A stretch of DNA of 64,000 bases from DYRB01 sp963802205 (GCA_963802205.1 CAWDHW010000031.1:1-64000); one strand, 5' to 3'; positions 18,898 through 28,779 are shown, counted from the stretch's first letter. Numbers and translations are program-made. Notes: generated by a model from the letters alone, not told the origin.

Positions 18898-19270
18898 GCT
18901 GAGACTCCTTTGTCTGGGTCACGGTCAGTGTCGTGAGGTGTCCGTCATACCGATCGTCCGCGACCGCGATCAACCGCTTGTAAAACCGCCGTTGGTCCGC
19001 CCCGCCCTTGTCGCCGCCGACCAGCAGGATGGCCTGGCGTTGGGGATCGAAAGCAAAGGCGACCCGCCAGACCTCGCCGTTCCAGGCAAACCGGAGCTCC
19101 TTCATGTTGGCGTGCCGCGATCCCTTGAGGGTGTCGACCGTTGGCCGCCCCAGGTTGGGGCCGAACTCGGCCAGGAGCTTGGCGTGCGCCAGCAACTCAT
19201 CCTGCAGATCCTCGTCCAACGCCGCGAACTCGGTGTCGAAGTCGTCGTAGAACAGGACGGTCCATGTCAT
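18878..19270 (-). CDS. RelE/HigB-type (Gp49-like) toxin
   Basis: 130 residues with the RelE/ParE-superfamily Gp49-like plan: an N-terminal acidic helix (DEDLQDELLAHAKLLAEFGP), GRPTVDTLKGSRHANMKELRF, then WRVAFAFDPQRQAILLVGGDK and a basic helix (RFYKRLIAVADDRYDGHL). HigB-like toxins cleave ribosome-bound mRNA; the toxin-first order with an XRE antitoxin overlapping downstream is the HigBA arrangement. It is intact here. The pair lies between two copies of the GT39 3' end, which suggests arrival by recombination. Confidence 0.8.
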   Translation of the reverse strand: MTWTVLFYDDFDTEFAALDEDLQDELLAHAKLLAEFGPNLGRPTVDTLKGSRHANMKELRFAWNGEVWRVAFAFDPQRQAILLVGGDKGGADQRRFYKRLIAVADDRYDGHLTTLTVTQTKESQHGKKTR

Positions 19271-19387
19271 GGGCGGATTATGGCTTCGGAGTCATATGAA
19301 CGCAAATTCCTATCTTGATTCCGGGTCATGGGGGTGTGAATCGTCGGGATGGAAGGTCTCGTTTTGGGGAAATACCCTAGTTCGCGA

Positions 19388-21016
19388 TCAGGGCCCACCA
19401 GGTGTCGGGCGCCCGGTACTGGCGGCGAGCCCGTAGCGCACGAATTGCCAGACATGCAGGGGACGGCGGCACGGCGGGCTGGTTTCCTGGACAGAGCCTG
19501 GGACAGTCTCGACCAGTCCGGCGCCCTTGCAGTCGATCAGGACCCGGGTCTCCCGGGGCGTGAAGCCGGGGATCTCCGCCGGGCTGGCGCGACGTTGGAC
19601 CAGCCAGAATCCGCCGGCCGCGGTCAGGTCCCGCAGGGGAGGAATAGGGGCAATGACCCCCCGCAGATACTCCGATGGTCGGGTGACGCCGGGCCACTGG
19701 GTCAGCGTGGCGTCCGGGAGATAGAAACGCAGCATCGCGGCGATCTGGTAGCTGCCGGCAAAGACGGGCCCATCCAGCGCTTCGACCCGCCGGGCCAGTT
19801 CTGGGTAGCCGTGGGTCTCGCGCAGGACGCGATCCGTCCCCTCGCCCAAGGGCAGGGCTGCGGTGGCGGCATGCACGGCATACAGGGTGACCAAGGCGAT
19901 ATTGACCAGGGCCGCCACCCAGACCCAGGTCCTGACCGGGCGCAAGGTACTGGCCAGCAGCGGGGCGGCGCACAGGAGGTAGACGATGGGCCAGTTGGCC
20001 TCAGGCGCGCTCAGGGTGGCGATCCCAGCGAAGAAGCCCAGGGGAAACAGGGCGCCGGCCCAGAGCAGGGGCAAGGCCGCCGGGGTCAGTCTGGAGGGCT
20101 CGGGTTTGGCTTCGGGCCACGGATCGCCGGCACCGAGGTGCAGCCGTAGAAACACACCGGCCAGGACCGGCACCAACAACAGCCCCCACAGGGCAACTTG
20201 GGTGCCGAGGTAGGTCAGGACGCCGCCGACCCTTCCCGCCAGGGTGAGGGGGCCATCCGCATTGACCGCAGCGCGGGGCAGCACCGCCTCGGGCAGCGGG
20301 TTGACAACGAGGGGCCCGGTCTCGGTGGCGAAGCCGTGACCGAACTGGTAGCGCATGGTGACCCAATCGTTGTGGGCGCCCCACAGCAGGTGCGGGCCTA
20401 GGACCAACAGGGCCAGTAAGGCGCCCAGGTAGGGCCAGGGGGTGCGCAGGGCCTTGGGATCGCTGCGCACCAGCGCCCAAAGGAACACCGGACCGATCAG
20501 GACCATGTGGTACTTGGCCAGCATCCCGAGCCCGGTGGCCAGGCCGGCCCCGAGCCAGCGCCGGCGGTCCCCCTGGAGGGCGACAAGGGCCTCGTGCAGG
20601 GCCAGCGCCCAGCACAGGGCGAGTCCAGTATCCGGGGTCGTGAGAATACCCCCGGCGAGCCCCGGGGCGGTGGTGGCGACCAGCACCAGTGCGATCAAGG
20701 GGGCCGAGCCTTCACGCAGCCCGCAGCGGCGGTAGAAGGCGGCGAGCACGATCAGGGTGAGGGTGGCCGCAGCGATGGTGCCCAACCGCGCTGCCAGGGC
20801 AGAGCCCGGGGCCAGCAGGCCAGTGACACCGAGCAGGGCGACACCGGGCGGGTGGTCGAAGTAGCCCCAGGACAGGGTGCGCGCCCAGTCGAAGTAGTAG
20901 GCCTCATCTTGGGTCACCGGCAGCAGCCAGGCCAGCCCTAAGTGCCACAGGGTCACCGCCAGGATGAAGGCCATCAGGTGGCGGTTGGTGGAGGTCGCCG
21001 GGTCAGCAGTCGGCAT
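19388..21016 (-). CDS. GT39 / ArnT-like membrane glycosyltransferase
   Basis: 542 residues with about 11-12 hydrophobic helices. The first periplasmic loop carries TQDEAYYFDWARTLSWGYFDHPP, the acidic catalytic motif of PMT_2/ArnT-type GT-C enzymes, which use polyprenyl-phospho-sugars to glycosylate lipids or proteins on the periplasmic face. The C-terminus is a short soluble domain. It is divergent from the GT2-GtrA gene across a 141-base intergenic region. An undamaged counterpart to the disrupted glycosyltransferase at 15928-17871; its 3' end is duplicated at 18081-18537. Confidence 0.85.
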   Translation of the reverse strand: MPTADPATSTNRHLMAFILAVTLWHLGLAWLLPVTQDEAYYFDWARTLSWGYFDHPPGVALLGVTGLLAPGSALAARLGTIAAATLTLIVLAAFYRRCGLREGSAPLIALVLVATTAPGLAGGILTTPDTGLALCWALALHEALVALQGDRRRWLGAGLATGLGMLAKYHMVLIGPVFLWALVRSDPKALRTPWPYLGALLALLVLGPHLLWGAHNDWVTMRYQFGHGFATETGPLVVNPLPEAVLPRAAVNADGPLTLAGRVGGVLTYLGTQVALWGLLLVPVLAGVFLRLHLGAGDPWPEAKPEPSRLTPAALPLLWAGALFPLGFFAGIATLSAPEANWPIVYLLCAAPLLASTLRPVRTWVWVAALVNIALVTLYAVHAATAALPLGEGTDRVLRETHGYPELARRVEALDGPVFAGSYQIAAMLRFYLPDATLTQWPGVTRPSEYLRGVIAPIPPLRDLTAAGGFWLVQRRASPAEIPGFTPRETRVLIDCKGAGLVETVPGSVQETSPPCRRPLHVWQFVRYGLAASTGRPTPGGP

Positions 21017-21157
21017 GGCGGGTCTCTCTGGTGCGGGGCAGCGACCGCGTGGGGCACGTCGGCGGGGCGGGTTAGAATGCCGTATCGTCTGCCCTGCCCG
21101 GGGCTCAACCCATTCTAACCGACCCCGGCCCCCCGGGGCCTAGCCGAAGGTCGCACC

Positions 21158-22291
21158 ATGCATGAGCCTCATCCCACAGCCAGTCCCAACTCCTGCCGAG
21201 CACCTGAGCTGGCGGTCATAGTACCGACCTACAACGAGGTCGAGAACGTCCCGGAGATAGTGCGCCGGGTCGTCCTGGCCCTGGAAGGAATCGACTGGGA
21301 GCTGATCTTTGTGGACGACGATTCCCCGGACGCCACCTGGCAGCAGGTGCGCGCCATCGGGCGCAACGATCGGCGGATACGGGTCCTCCAGCGGGTCGGG
21401 CGGCGCGGGCTCTCGTCGGCCTGCATCGAGGGGATGCTGTCTACTTCGGCGCCCTATCTCGCGGTGATCGACGGCGACCTCCAGCACGACGAGACGCGCT
21501 TGGCCATGATGCTCGCCACGCTCAAGGGGGGTGACCTGGACATCGTTGTCGGTAGCCGCTACGTGGACGGGGGCGGGGTGGGCGACTGGGACGCGCGGCG
21601 CCAGACCATGAGCCGACTGGCCGGAGCCATAGGCCGTCGCCTGATCAAGGTCGATCTCAAGGACCCCATGAGCGGTTTTTTTATGCTCAAGGCGGACCTG
21701 CTCCAGGGTTGCGTGCGGAATTTGAGCGGCATCGGCTACAAGATCCTGCTCGACATCTTCGCCTCTTGCCCCCAGCCGCCGCGCTTCGCGGAGGTCCCCT
21801 ATGCCTTCGCCAACCGCAGCGCCGGGGAGAGCAAGCTCGACAAGGCGGTGCTCTGGGAGTACCTGCTGATGCTGCTGCAGAAGGTCCTGGGACCGCTGAT
21901 CCCCATCCGCTTCATCGCCTTCTCCCTGATCGGCGGTCTTGGGGTACTGGTTCACCTGTCGGTGTTGTGGGCCCTGCACCGGGTCGCCGGGTTCGACTTT
22001 CTCACCGGGCAGAGTGCGGCAACGCTGGTAGCCATGACCAGCAATTTCTTCCTCAACAACCTCCTGACGTATCGCGATATGCGCCTGCGCGGCTGGTCCC
22101 TGCTGCGGGGCTGGGTGACCTTCACCCTGGCGTGTAGCGTGGGGGCCCTGGCCAATGTCGGCATCGCCACCTACCTGTTCGAGGTGGATTCGTCCTGGGT
22201 TCTGTCCGCCGTCGCCGGGATCCTGGTGGGGGCTGTGTGGAACTACGCCGTCACGGCTGTCTACACCTGGCGTAAGCCCAAGGGAGGTTAG
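21158..22291 (+). CDS. Polyprenyl-phosphate glycosyltransferase (GT2) fused to GtrA domain
   Basis: 377 residues. Residues ~15-250 are a DPM1-like GT2 domain with VPTYNEVENVPE, FVDDDSPDAT and the metal-binding VIDGDLQHDE. Residues ~262-370 are a GtrA domain with four helices and SNFFLNNLLTYRD plus VWNYAVTAVYTWR. Such fusions make a polyprenyl-phospho-hexose and may flip it to the periplasm, supplying GT-C enzymes such as the divergent GT39 neighbour (inference from pairing). Intact. Confidence 0.9.
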   Translation: MHEPHPTASPNSCRAPELAVIVPTYNEVENVPEIVRRVVLALEGIDWELIFVDDDSPDATWQQVRAIGRNDRRIRVLQRVGRRGLSSACIEGMLSTSAPYLAVIDGDLQHDETRLAMMLATLKGGDLDIVVGSRYVDGGGVGDWDARRQTMSRLAGAIGRRLIKVDLKDPMSGFFMLKADLLQGCVRNLSGIGYKILLDIFASCPQPPRFAEVPYAFANRSAGESKLDKAVLWEYLLMLLQKVLGPLIPIRFIAFSLIGGLGVLVHLSVLWALHRVAGFDFLTGQSAATLVAMTSNFFLNNLLTYRDMRLRGWSLLRGWVTFTLACSVGALANVGIATYLFEVDSSWVLSAVAGILVGAVWNYAVTAVYTWRKPKGG

Positions 22292-22417
22292 TCCTCTGCC
22301 GGGGCCGGTTTCTCCGCGTGGGCCATGCAGACTTCCGGCGCAGCCGGCGGGGGCAGGCTATCCTGGGGCGAAGGTGGTGCAGGTGGCCATCCAAACGAAC
22401 CTGAGGAGACCGGTACC

Positions 22418-23209
22418 ATGACCAAAAAGGCCCTGTGCATCGGCATCAACGACTACCCGGGGACGGACAGCGACCTCCAGGGCTGCGTTAACGATGCCAC
22501 TGATTGGGGAGCGGAGCTGACCCGGCGCGGATTTGCGGTCAGCCGGTTGACAGACGCCCAGGCCACCAAGGCGGCCATGCTCGGCGCTATCCGCGGTTTG
22601 ATCGGTGCGGCCCAGGCCGGAGACAGCCTGGCGATCACCTATTCCGGCCACGGGACCTGGGTCCCGGATAGCTCCGGCGACGAGCCCGACGGCCGCGACG
22701 AGGGACTCTGTCCCCACGACATCAGGACCGCCGGGCCCTTGCTGGACGATGAGATCCGCCGCCTCTTTGCCGCACGCGGCGCCGGGGTGCGGTTGGTGCT
22801 GATCTCCGATAGCTGCCATTCCGGCTCCGTTACCCGGGGTCGTGAGGATGGCCTCGACAGCAACGGTCCCCGTGCGCGCTTTCTGCCCCTGGAGGCGTGG
22901 ATGCCCGAGGCGCAACTACCCCGCACCGGCCACCGTCCCGCAACCCTGGTGGGTGGGCTCAGGCGCTGCGGGGGCGATCTGCTGCTGGCCGGTTGCCAGG
23001 ACACCGAATACTCCTGGGATACCAGCTTCCAGGGCAGGCCCAACGGCGCCTTCACCTATTACGCCCTCAAGACCCTGCGCGAGCGCCAACCCGCGACCTA
23101 CGACGCCTGGTTCGACGCCGTTCGCGAGTTCCTGCCGAGCAGCCGCCTGCCCCAGGCGCCGCAGATCCTGGGCTCGACCACAGAGCGGCGCTTCTCGGTG
23201 CTGACCTGA
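22418..23209 (+). CDS. Caspase-family (C14, metacaspase-like) protease
   Basis: 263 residues starting at the ATG at 22418, which has GAGGAG 9 bases upstream; the frame is open further back but that part is not protein-like. The caspase p20 plan is clear: KALCIGINDYPG first strand, a polar insert, AITYSGHGTW with catalytic H78, a DDEI segment after GPLLD, and VLISDSCHSGSV with catalytic C133. The rest (p10-like) ends FSVLT. No signal peptide, so cytoplasmic. Metacaspases cleave after Arg/Lys and are often Ca2+-dependent. Sixty-one bases separate it from the giant CHAT/lipase gene, so the two are likely co-expressed. Confidence 0.9.
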   Translation: MTKKALCIGINDYPGTDSDLQGCVNDATDWGAELTRRGFAVSRLTDAQATKAAMLGAIRGLIGAAQAGDSLAITYSGHGTWVPDSSGDEPDGRDEGLCPHDIRTAGPLLDDEIRRLFAARGAGVRLVLISDSCHSGSVTRGREDGLDSNGPRARFLPLEAWMPEAQLPRTGHRPATLVGGLRRCGGDLLLAGCQDTEYSWDTSFQGRPNGAFTYYALKTLRERQPATYDAWFDAVREFLPSSRLPQAPQILGSTTERRFSVLT

Positions 23210-23270
23210 CACGCAGTCCAGCCGCCGGTTTGGCCGTATCCATCCGGCACGCACCTTTTGGGGGGCCACC

Positions 23271-26200
23271 ATGGCATCGGATCGGGTCTATCGCATTGCG
23301 GGCACTACTCAGTCCACGGCGGGTCCTCAGCCGTCCCATGTGGGCATCATTAACCCGCGCCGCCTGGTGCCGGGCGTTGGACGGGGTGTGGCCACCGATT
23401 CCGGCGGTGCCGACCAGGAGGTGCGCGGTGACGAGCTGGCCCGGGTGACCCTGGGCAATGGCTTCATTCTCTGGACCCGGGCAGACGACCTGCTGCGGGA
23501 ACGCGGCCAGGAGACCCGCTCCCGCGGTGGCGAGGGGTTGTGGCGGATTGACACCAGCCCGCCAAATCGACCCCAGGCGCAGGGCGGAAGTCGTGGCTGG
23601 CTGGGGTTGGGGATCCAGGTCCTCGAGTTCTTTGGCGTCGATCTCAAGGGACAGACGGCCGCAAAGCTCGGGCAGGTCCTGGAACTCAAGCAACTCAAGG
23701 ACGGGCCCCCGGGGCTCTATCGCTGCGGCTTGGGGGAAGAGCTGGTCCTGACGGCGGTCCCCGAGCCCGCGGTCATCCCCGCCGACCAGGGGGCCTGTCT
23801 GGTGTTCCTCCATGGCACCGGGTCCAGTTGTCGGGGTTCCTTCGGCGCCCTGTGGGCGGCGGACAATGCCACAGGTCGGGCGACCCGGGAGGCCCTGCAT
23901 CGTCGCTATGGCGACCGGGTCTACGCCTGGGAGCACAGGTCGCTCACCGAGAGCCCCATCGCCAACGCCCTCGCACTGGTGCGGCGTTTAGGCCCGGGGG
24001 TGGATCTGCACCTGGTCTCCCACTCCCGCGGGGGGTTGGTGGGGGAACTCCTGTGCCTGGGGGAGCGCGACGGGGCCTCGGACCCACTGAAGCCGGGTCT
24101 GGTGGACGCACTCTTCGCCGCCGACCGCACCGTCGGTGAACAACTCGGCTTGTCCCCCCTGGACGACGCCGGGGCCCAGTCCCGCGACATGGCCTATGCC
24201 GCCGATCGCCAGCGCCTGGCAGAACTGCTCGCCCTGCTCGCGGAGCGTCGGCCGAGCGTCCGCCGCTTCGTGCGCGCCGCCTGTCCGGCGCGGGGGACTA
24301 CCCTGGCCTCGGGTCGGCTGGACCGTTGGCTCTCGGTGCTCGACCACCTGGGTGGCTTTGGTCTGGCGGGGGACGCCCTGGATTTCCTTCTGGCGGTAGT
24401 CAAGGAGCGGACCGACCCACGCACCCTGCCGGGCCTGGAGGCGATGATGCCGGGGTCGGCCCTGACCCGGCTCTTGCAGCACCCGGACCTGGTGACGACC
24501 GCGGACCTCACGGTGATCTCCGGCGACTGTGAGGGCGACACCCTCTGGGGCCGCCTTAAGCTGCTGGCCACGGACTGGTTCTACGGCGCCGACCACGATC
24601 TGGTGGTGAACACCGGGTCCATGTTCGGGGGCATCCGCCGCCCGGAGCGGGGCGCGCGCTTTCAGCGCGACCAGGGCCCGGACGTGAACCACTTCAACTA
24701 CTTCCGCAACGACCGCAGCGTGCGTTGGTTGCTCCAGGGCCTGGAACGGGTGGACGGCAGCGACGCCGGCTTCCTGTCTCTGGCGGAGGCCCCCCAGGAG
24801 ACCCCGCGCTGGCGCGAGGCGGTGCGCCGATCGCGTGGTACGGGACGGCCCATGCCCCTGGCAGTCATCCTCCCCGGGAACATGGGGAGCAGCCTGCGGG
24901 TGGACGGCCAGGAGGTCTGGCTGAACTACTGGCAACTCCTGCGCGGCGGCATCGACCGGGTGCGTTTGGGACGCCCGGCGGAGATCGAGCCGAGCGGCCT
25001 GTTGGACGCCTTCTATGGTCCCCTGATCGAGTATCTGGCCGGGTCCCATCGTATCGAGGTCTTCCCCTACGACTGGCGCCTGTCGGTGCGCGACGCCGCC
25101 GCCCGGCTGGCCACCCGCCTGGAGGACTGGCTCCCGGAGGCCGAGCGCCAGGGCCAACCGGTGCGCCTGGTGGCCCACTCCATGGGCGGCCTGGTGGTAC
25201 GCGCCATGATCAATGACGGCGGGCGCGGCGGCGCGCTGTGGCGGCGCATTCTGGCCCTGCCGGAGTCGCGCCTGATGATGCTCGGAACCCCCAATCAGGG
25301 GTCCTACGAGACCCTGCGCTGGCTCACCGGAAATAGTCCCACCCTGGCCAAGCTGTCCCTGTTGGACATGACCCAAGGGCGCGACGGGATTATCGACATC
25401 GTTCGGGGCTTCCCTGGACTGCTCGAATTGCTGCCCTGCGCCGCCGAGGACCCGGACTTCAGCCACCTTGAGTTTTGGCAGGACCTCAAGCAGGGGCTCA
25501 AGGCCACATGGAACATCGCGGAGGCCGCACTCCTGCGTCAGACCCGCGAGACCTGGGCCCAGTTGCGCCAGGTTCAGCCGGACCCGAAGGCCATGGTCTA
25601 TGTCGCCGGCTGTCAGCCGGCCACGGTGGCGGACTATCGCCTCGAACCCTACGAGGAGTCCTACCTCGCCGGGCGCCGCCGCCTGAGCTTCCTCGCCACG
25701 GCCGAGGGCGACGGCACCGTCACCTGGCGCTCCGGGGCCCTGCCGCAGGTCCCGGTCTGGTATGCCAGGGATACCGCCCACGACGCCCTGTGCAGCAACC
25801 GTGCCTTGTTCCCCGGCTACCTGGACCTGCTGACCACGGGCCAGACTGGCCGCCTTCCCCAGATCCCACCGGCGCGGTCCCGCGGCGCGGCGGGCGAGAC
25901 CTTTCCGCTGCCCGATACCCCGCCCCTGGACGCCATCCCCGATGCGGCCGCCCTGGCCTTGGCGGGTTATGGCCCCGGGGTGCCGATGGCCACTGAGGGT
26001 CCGGCGGCCCCGGTCATCCGCATCAACATCCGCCATGGCAACCTCGCTTATGCACGCCACCCGGTCCTGGTGGGGCACTATCTGGACGATACCATCGTCA
26101 ATGCCGAGCGCGCCCTGGATGAACGCCTCGGCGGGGCCTTGAGCCGGCGCCAGCAGCTCGGCCTCTACCCGGGACGCCCCGGGAGCCACGCCCTGTTCTT

Positions 26201-28763
26201 CCATGACAGCCCCGAGGGCAAACCCGCCGGGGCCATGGTGATCGGGCTCGGCCAGGTCGGCCAGCTCTCCCCGGGTCAGATCGAGGCCGGGGTGCGCGAC
26301 GGCCTGCTCGCCTATGCCCTGCACATCGCACAATGGCCGGATGGGCGTTTCGGCCCCCCGGGGAAGCTGCGCTCGGCGGCCCTGTCCTGCCTGCTGGTGG
26401 GCTCCGGGGCCGGGGGCGGGACCGTGTCCGATTCGGTGGAGGCCATACTGCGCGGGGCCCTCGCCGCCGCCGGACGGCTGGCGGGGGCCGGGCTCGACGA
26501 CCGCGTGGTCATAGACCGCATCGAGTTCCTGGAGCTGTATCAGGACATCGCCATCTCCGCCGCCCAGGCCCTGGAGCGGGTCCTCGCCGACAGCACACTG
26601 GCGGCCCAGGTGCATTGGCCCAATCGGGTCATCGACGACGGTGAGGGAGGGCTGCGCCGGCTGGGCTGCCAGAGCGCCAGCGACTGGTGGCAACGCCTGG
26701 AGATCCTGGAGGAGGCACAGGGTTGCGCCCTGCGCTTCATCGCCTCCACGGATCGGGCCCGCGCCGAGGTGACACTCGCCACCGGGCAGTTGCGCCTGGC
26801 AGACGGCTTCATCAGTCAGGCCATGGGCAGCGCCGCGGCCAACACGGAGGTCTCCAAGACCCTGTTCGAGATGCTGCTACCCACCCGGCTGCGGGAGTTC
26901 ACTCCGCGCCAGGACGACCTGGTGGTCCTGGTGGACGAGACCTCGGCGCGCTTCCCCTGGGAACTGCTGGAGGACCGCTGGAGCAGCAACGGGCGCCCGC
27001 CTGCGGTGGCCTCGGGGATGGTACGTCAGCTCAAGACCGAGACCTTCAGGCACATGCCGGCCCATGCCTCCGGGTCCAAGGCACTGGTGGTGGGCAATCC
27101 GGACCTCGGGGGCTGGGACGCCTTCGCGGACCTCCCCGGGGCCCGGGGCGAGGCGATTCTGGTGGCCCGGGTCCTGCGCGAGGCCGGCTATCAGGTGCGC
27201 GACTGTATCGACGAGAAGGCAGACACCATCCTCAACGGTCTGCATCGCGACGGCTGGCGCATCCTGCACCTGGCCGGCCACGGTGAGCATGAGTTTCCCG
27301 TCTCCGCCGTCGCGGCGGGCCCCTGCGACGCCTGCGGCGAAATACCGCCGGTGCGGCAGGAACTGCGCTCCGGCATGGTCATAGGCCGCGACACCCTGCT
27401 CACCCCGGGGGACGTGGAGCAGATGCGCTGGGTCCCGGAGCTGGTCTTCATCAACTGCTGCCACCTGGGCAAGACCCAGCCCCGCGCCCCGGCTCGCCAC
27501 AATGTCCTGGCGGCCAACCTGGCGGTGCAGTTCGTGCGCATGGGGGTCAAGGCCGTGGTCGCCGCCGGCTGGGCCGTGGACGATGGCGCTGCCAACGCCT
27601 TCGCCGAGTCCTTCTACGCCCGGCTGCTGGCCGGGGAGCCCTTCGGCGAGGCCGTGCGTGCCGCCCGCGAGGAGGTCTGGATGCGGTTCCCCGGGGTCAA
27701 CACCTGGGGCGCCTATCAGTGCTACGGGGACCCCAGTTACCGTTTGAGCGGCGGGGCCCGGCCCCAGGCCAGGCCGCAGGTGCGACGCTACCACGCCCCC
27801 TGCGAACTGGTCGCTCAACTGACCAATCACACCGAGTCCATCCGCATGCAGGTGCGCACGGGGGAAGAGGACGAGGCGACCCTGACCGTGCTGCGCGAGG
27901 GCATCGAGAACCTGGTCGCCGGCATCCCGTCAGAGCTGCGGGAGAACTGGCTCAAGCGGGCCGACGTGGCGGCCGCCGCCGGCTTCGCCTGGGGCGAGAC
28001 CCGGGCCTATGCCCAGGCGGTGGAGTGGCTGGAACGAGCCCTGAGGGCGAACCTTGGGGACTGCCCATTGCGCGCCCTGGAGCAGTGCAACAACTTCCGC
28101 GTCCGTCTGGTGGGCGAGCGCTGGCAGGCCCTCCGCGGAGAACCTGCCGGCCCGGACCGGGAGGCCCGGCGCCTGGAGTTGGTGGACTGTATCGAGGGCA
28201 GCATCAACGAACTGGCCCAGATCTGCGACCGTGCGCCCACCCTGGATCGCCTGACCCTGCTCGGCAATGCCTGCCGGCGCCTGGCCTGGCTCCAGGACGG
28301 GGAGCGCGAGCGCCTGGAGGCCCTGGTCAACATGGATGGTTATCTCGGGCAGGCCATTGCGCTCGCCGGCGGTTGCGACCCCCAGCGCTATCCGCACTTG
28401 GTGGGGGCACGCCTGCTGGCGGTGCGCATCGACCCCAGCCGGGGCGGGGTCTGGGAGGCACGAATCGCCGACGAGTGTCGGCGCATGGCCGACCTGGCGG
28501 CGGCCCGCAATGCCGAGGGCCCGAACTTCCGCGACGCCGTGGCCGAGGCCGACAACCTGGTGGCGCGGCTCCTCACCCAGGCCAAGGCCGACCCGGCCGA
28601 GGGGGACGCCATCATTGAGCGCTATCGCGCCGCCTTGCGCCGCGGGGCCAGCCCGCGGGAGGTCGCGGCGGTTCAGGAGGGCCTCGATTTCCTCATAGCA
28701 CTGGGTGCCTACCTGCCGGGATCCGTCGCCGCCGTGATCGCCAATGTCCGCGCGGCCCTCTGA
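23271..28763 (+). CDS. Giant two-hydrolase-CHAT protease protein
   Basis: 1830 residues, intact. Residues ~1-170 are unassigned. Residues ~170-480 form an alpha/beta hydrolase (LVFLHGTGSS oxyanion loop; nucleophile elbow SHSRGG with S252). Residues ~520-870 form a second hydrolase resembling lecithin:cholesterol acyltransferase/phospholipase (VILPGNMGSSL; VFPYDWRLS; nucleophile AHSMGG with S637; TAEGDGTV). Residues ~910-1200 are unassigned. Residues ~1200-1510 are a CHAT protease: PWELL, HLAGHGEHE with H1337 and FINCCHLG with C1397 as the likely nucleophile, then VVAAGWAVDD. The C-terminal ~320 residues are helical, TPR-like. It lies between the metacaspase and M15 peptidase genes. Whether the CHAT part controls the lipases by cleavage is inference. 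Confidence 0.85.
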   Translation: MASDRVYRIAGTTQSTAGPQPSHVGIINPRRLVPGVGRGVATDSGGADQEVRGDELARVTLGNGFILWTRADDLLRERGQETRSRGGEGLWRIDTSPPNRPQAQGGSRGWLGLGIQVLEFFGVDLKGQTAAKLGQVLELKQLKDGPPGLYRCGLGEELVLTAVPEPAVIPADQGACLVFLHGTGSSCRGSFGALWAADNATGRATREALHRRYGDRVYAWEHRSLTESPIANALALVRRLGPGVDLHLVSHSRGGLVGELLCLGERDGASDPLKPGLVDALFAADRTVGEQLGLSPLDDAGAQSRDMAYAADRQRLAELLALLAERRPSVRRFVRAACPARGTTLASGRLDRWLSVLDHLGGFGLAGDALDFLLAVVKERTDPRTLPGLEAMMPGSALTRLLQHPDLVTTADLTVISGDCEGDTLWGRLKLLATDWFYGADHDLVVNTGSMFGGIRRPERGARFQRDQGPDVNHFNYFRNDRSVRWLLQGLERVDGSDAGFLSLAEAPQETPRWREAVRRSRGTGRPMPLAVILPGNMGSSLRVDGQEVWLNYWQLLRGGIDRVRLGRPAEIEPSGLLDAFYGPLIEYLAGSHRIEVFPYDWRLSVRDAAARLATRLEDWLPEAERQGQPVRLVAHSMGGLVVRAMINDGGRGGALWRRILALPESRLMMLGTPNQGSYETLRWLTGNSPTLAKLSLLDMTQGRDGIIDIVRGFPGLLELLPCAAEDPDFSHLEFWQDLKQGLKATWNIAEAALLRQTRETWAQLRQVQPDPKAMVYVAGCQPATVADYRLEPYEESYLAGRRRLSFLATAEGDGTVTWRSGALPQVPVWYARDTAHDALCSNRALFPGYLDLLTTGQTGRLPQIPPARSRGAAGETFPLPDTPPLDAIPDAAALALAGYGPGVPMATEGPAAPVIRINIRHGNLAYARHPVLVGHYLDDTIVNAERALDERLGGALSRRQQLGLYPGRPGSHALFFHDSPEGKPAGAMVIGLGQVGQLSPGQIEAGVRDGLLAYALHIAQWPDGRFGPPGKLRSAALSCLLVGSGAGGGTVSDSVEAILRGALAAAGRLAGAGLDDRVVIDRIEFLELYQDIAISAAQALERVLADSTLAAQVHWPNRVIDDGEGGLRRLGCQSASDWWQRLEILEEAQGCALRFIASTDRARAEVTLATGQLRLADGFISQAMGSAAANTEVSKTLFEMLLPTRLREFTPRQDDLVVLVDETSARFPWELLEDRWSSNGRPPAVASGMVRQLKTETFRHMPAHASGSKALVVGNPDLGGWDAFADLPGARGEAILVARVLREAGYQVRDCIDEKADTILNGLHRDGWRILHLAGHGEHEFPVSAVAAGPCDACGEIPPVRQELRSGMVIGRDTLLTPGDVEQMRWVPELVFINCCHLGKTQPRAPARHNVLAANLAVQFVRMGVKAVVAAGWAVDDGAANAFAESFYARLLAGEPFGEAVRAAREEVWMRFPGVNTWGAYQCYGDPSYRLSGGARPQARPQVRRYHAPCELVAQLTNHTESIRMQVRTGEEDEATLTVLREGIENLVAGIPSELRENWLKRADVAAAAGFAWGETRAYAQAVEWLERALRANLGDCPLRALEQCNNFRVRLVGERWQALRGEPAGPDREARRLELVDCIEGSINELAQICDRAPTLDRLTLLGNACRRLAWLQDGERERLEALVNMDGYLGQAIALAGGCDPQRYPHLVGARLLAVRIDPSRGGVWEARIADECRRMADLAAARNAEGPNFRDAVAEADNLVARLLTQAKADPAEGDAIIERYRAALRRGASPREVAAVQEGLDFLIALGAYLPGSVAAVIANVRAAL

Positions 28764-28779
28764 GGCCGGGAGCCTGACC

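Noticed and set aside
23988..26693. 901-residue open frame on the minus strand inside the CHAT gene
   Set aside because: A GC-bias shadow: no recognisable domains, low-complexity Pro/Gly/Gln content and fully antisense to a clearly conserved protein.
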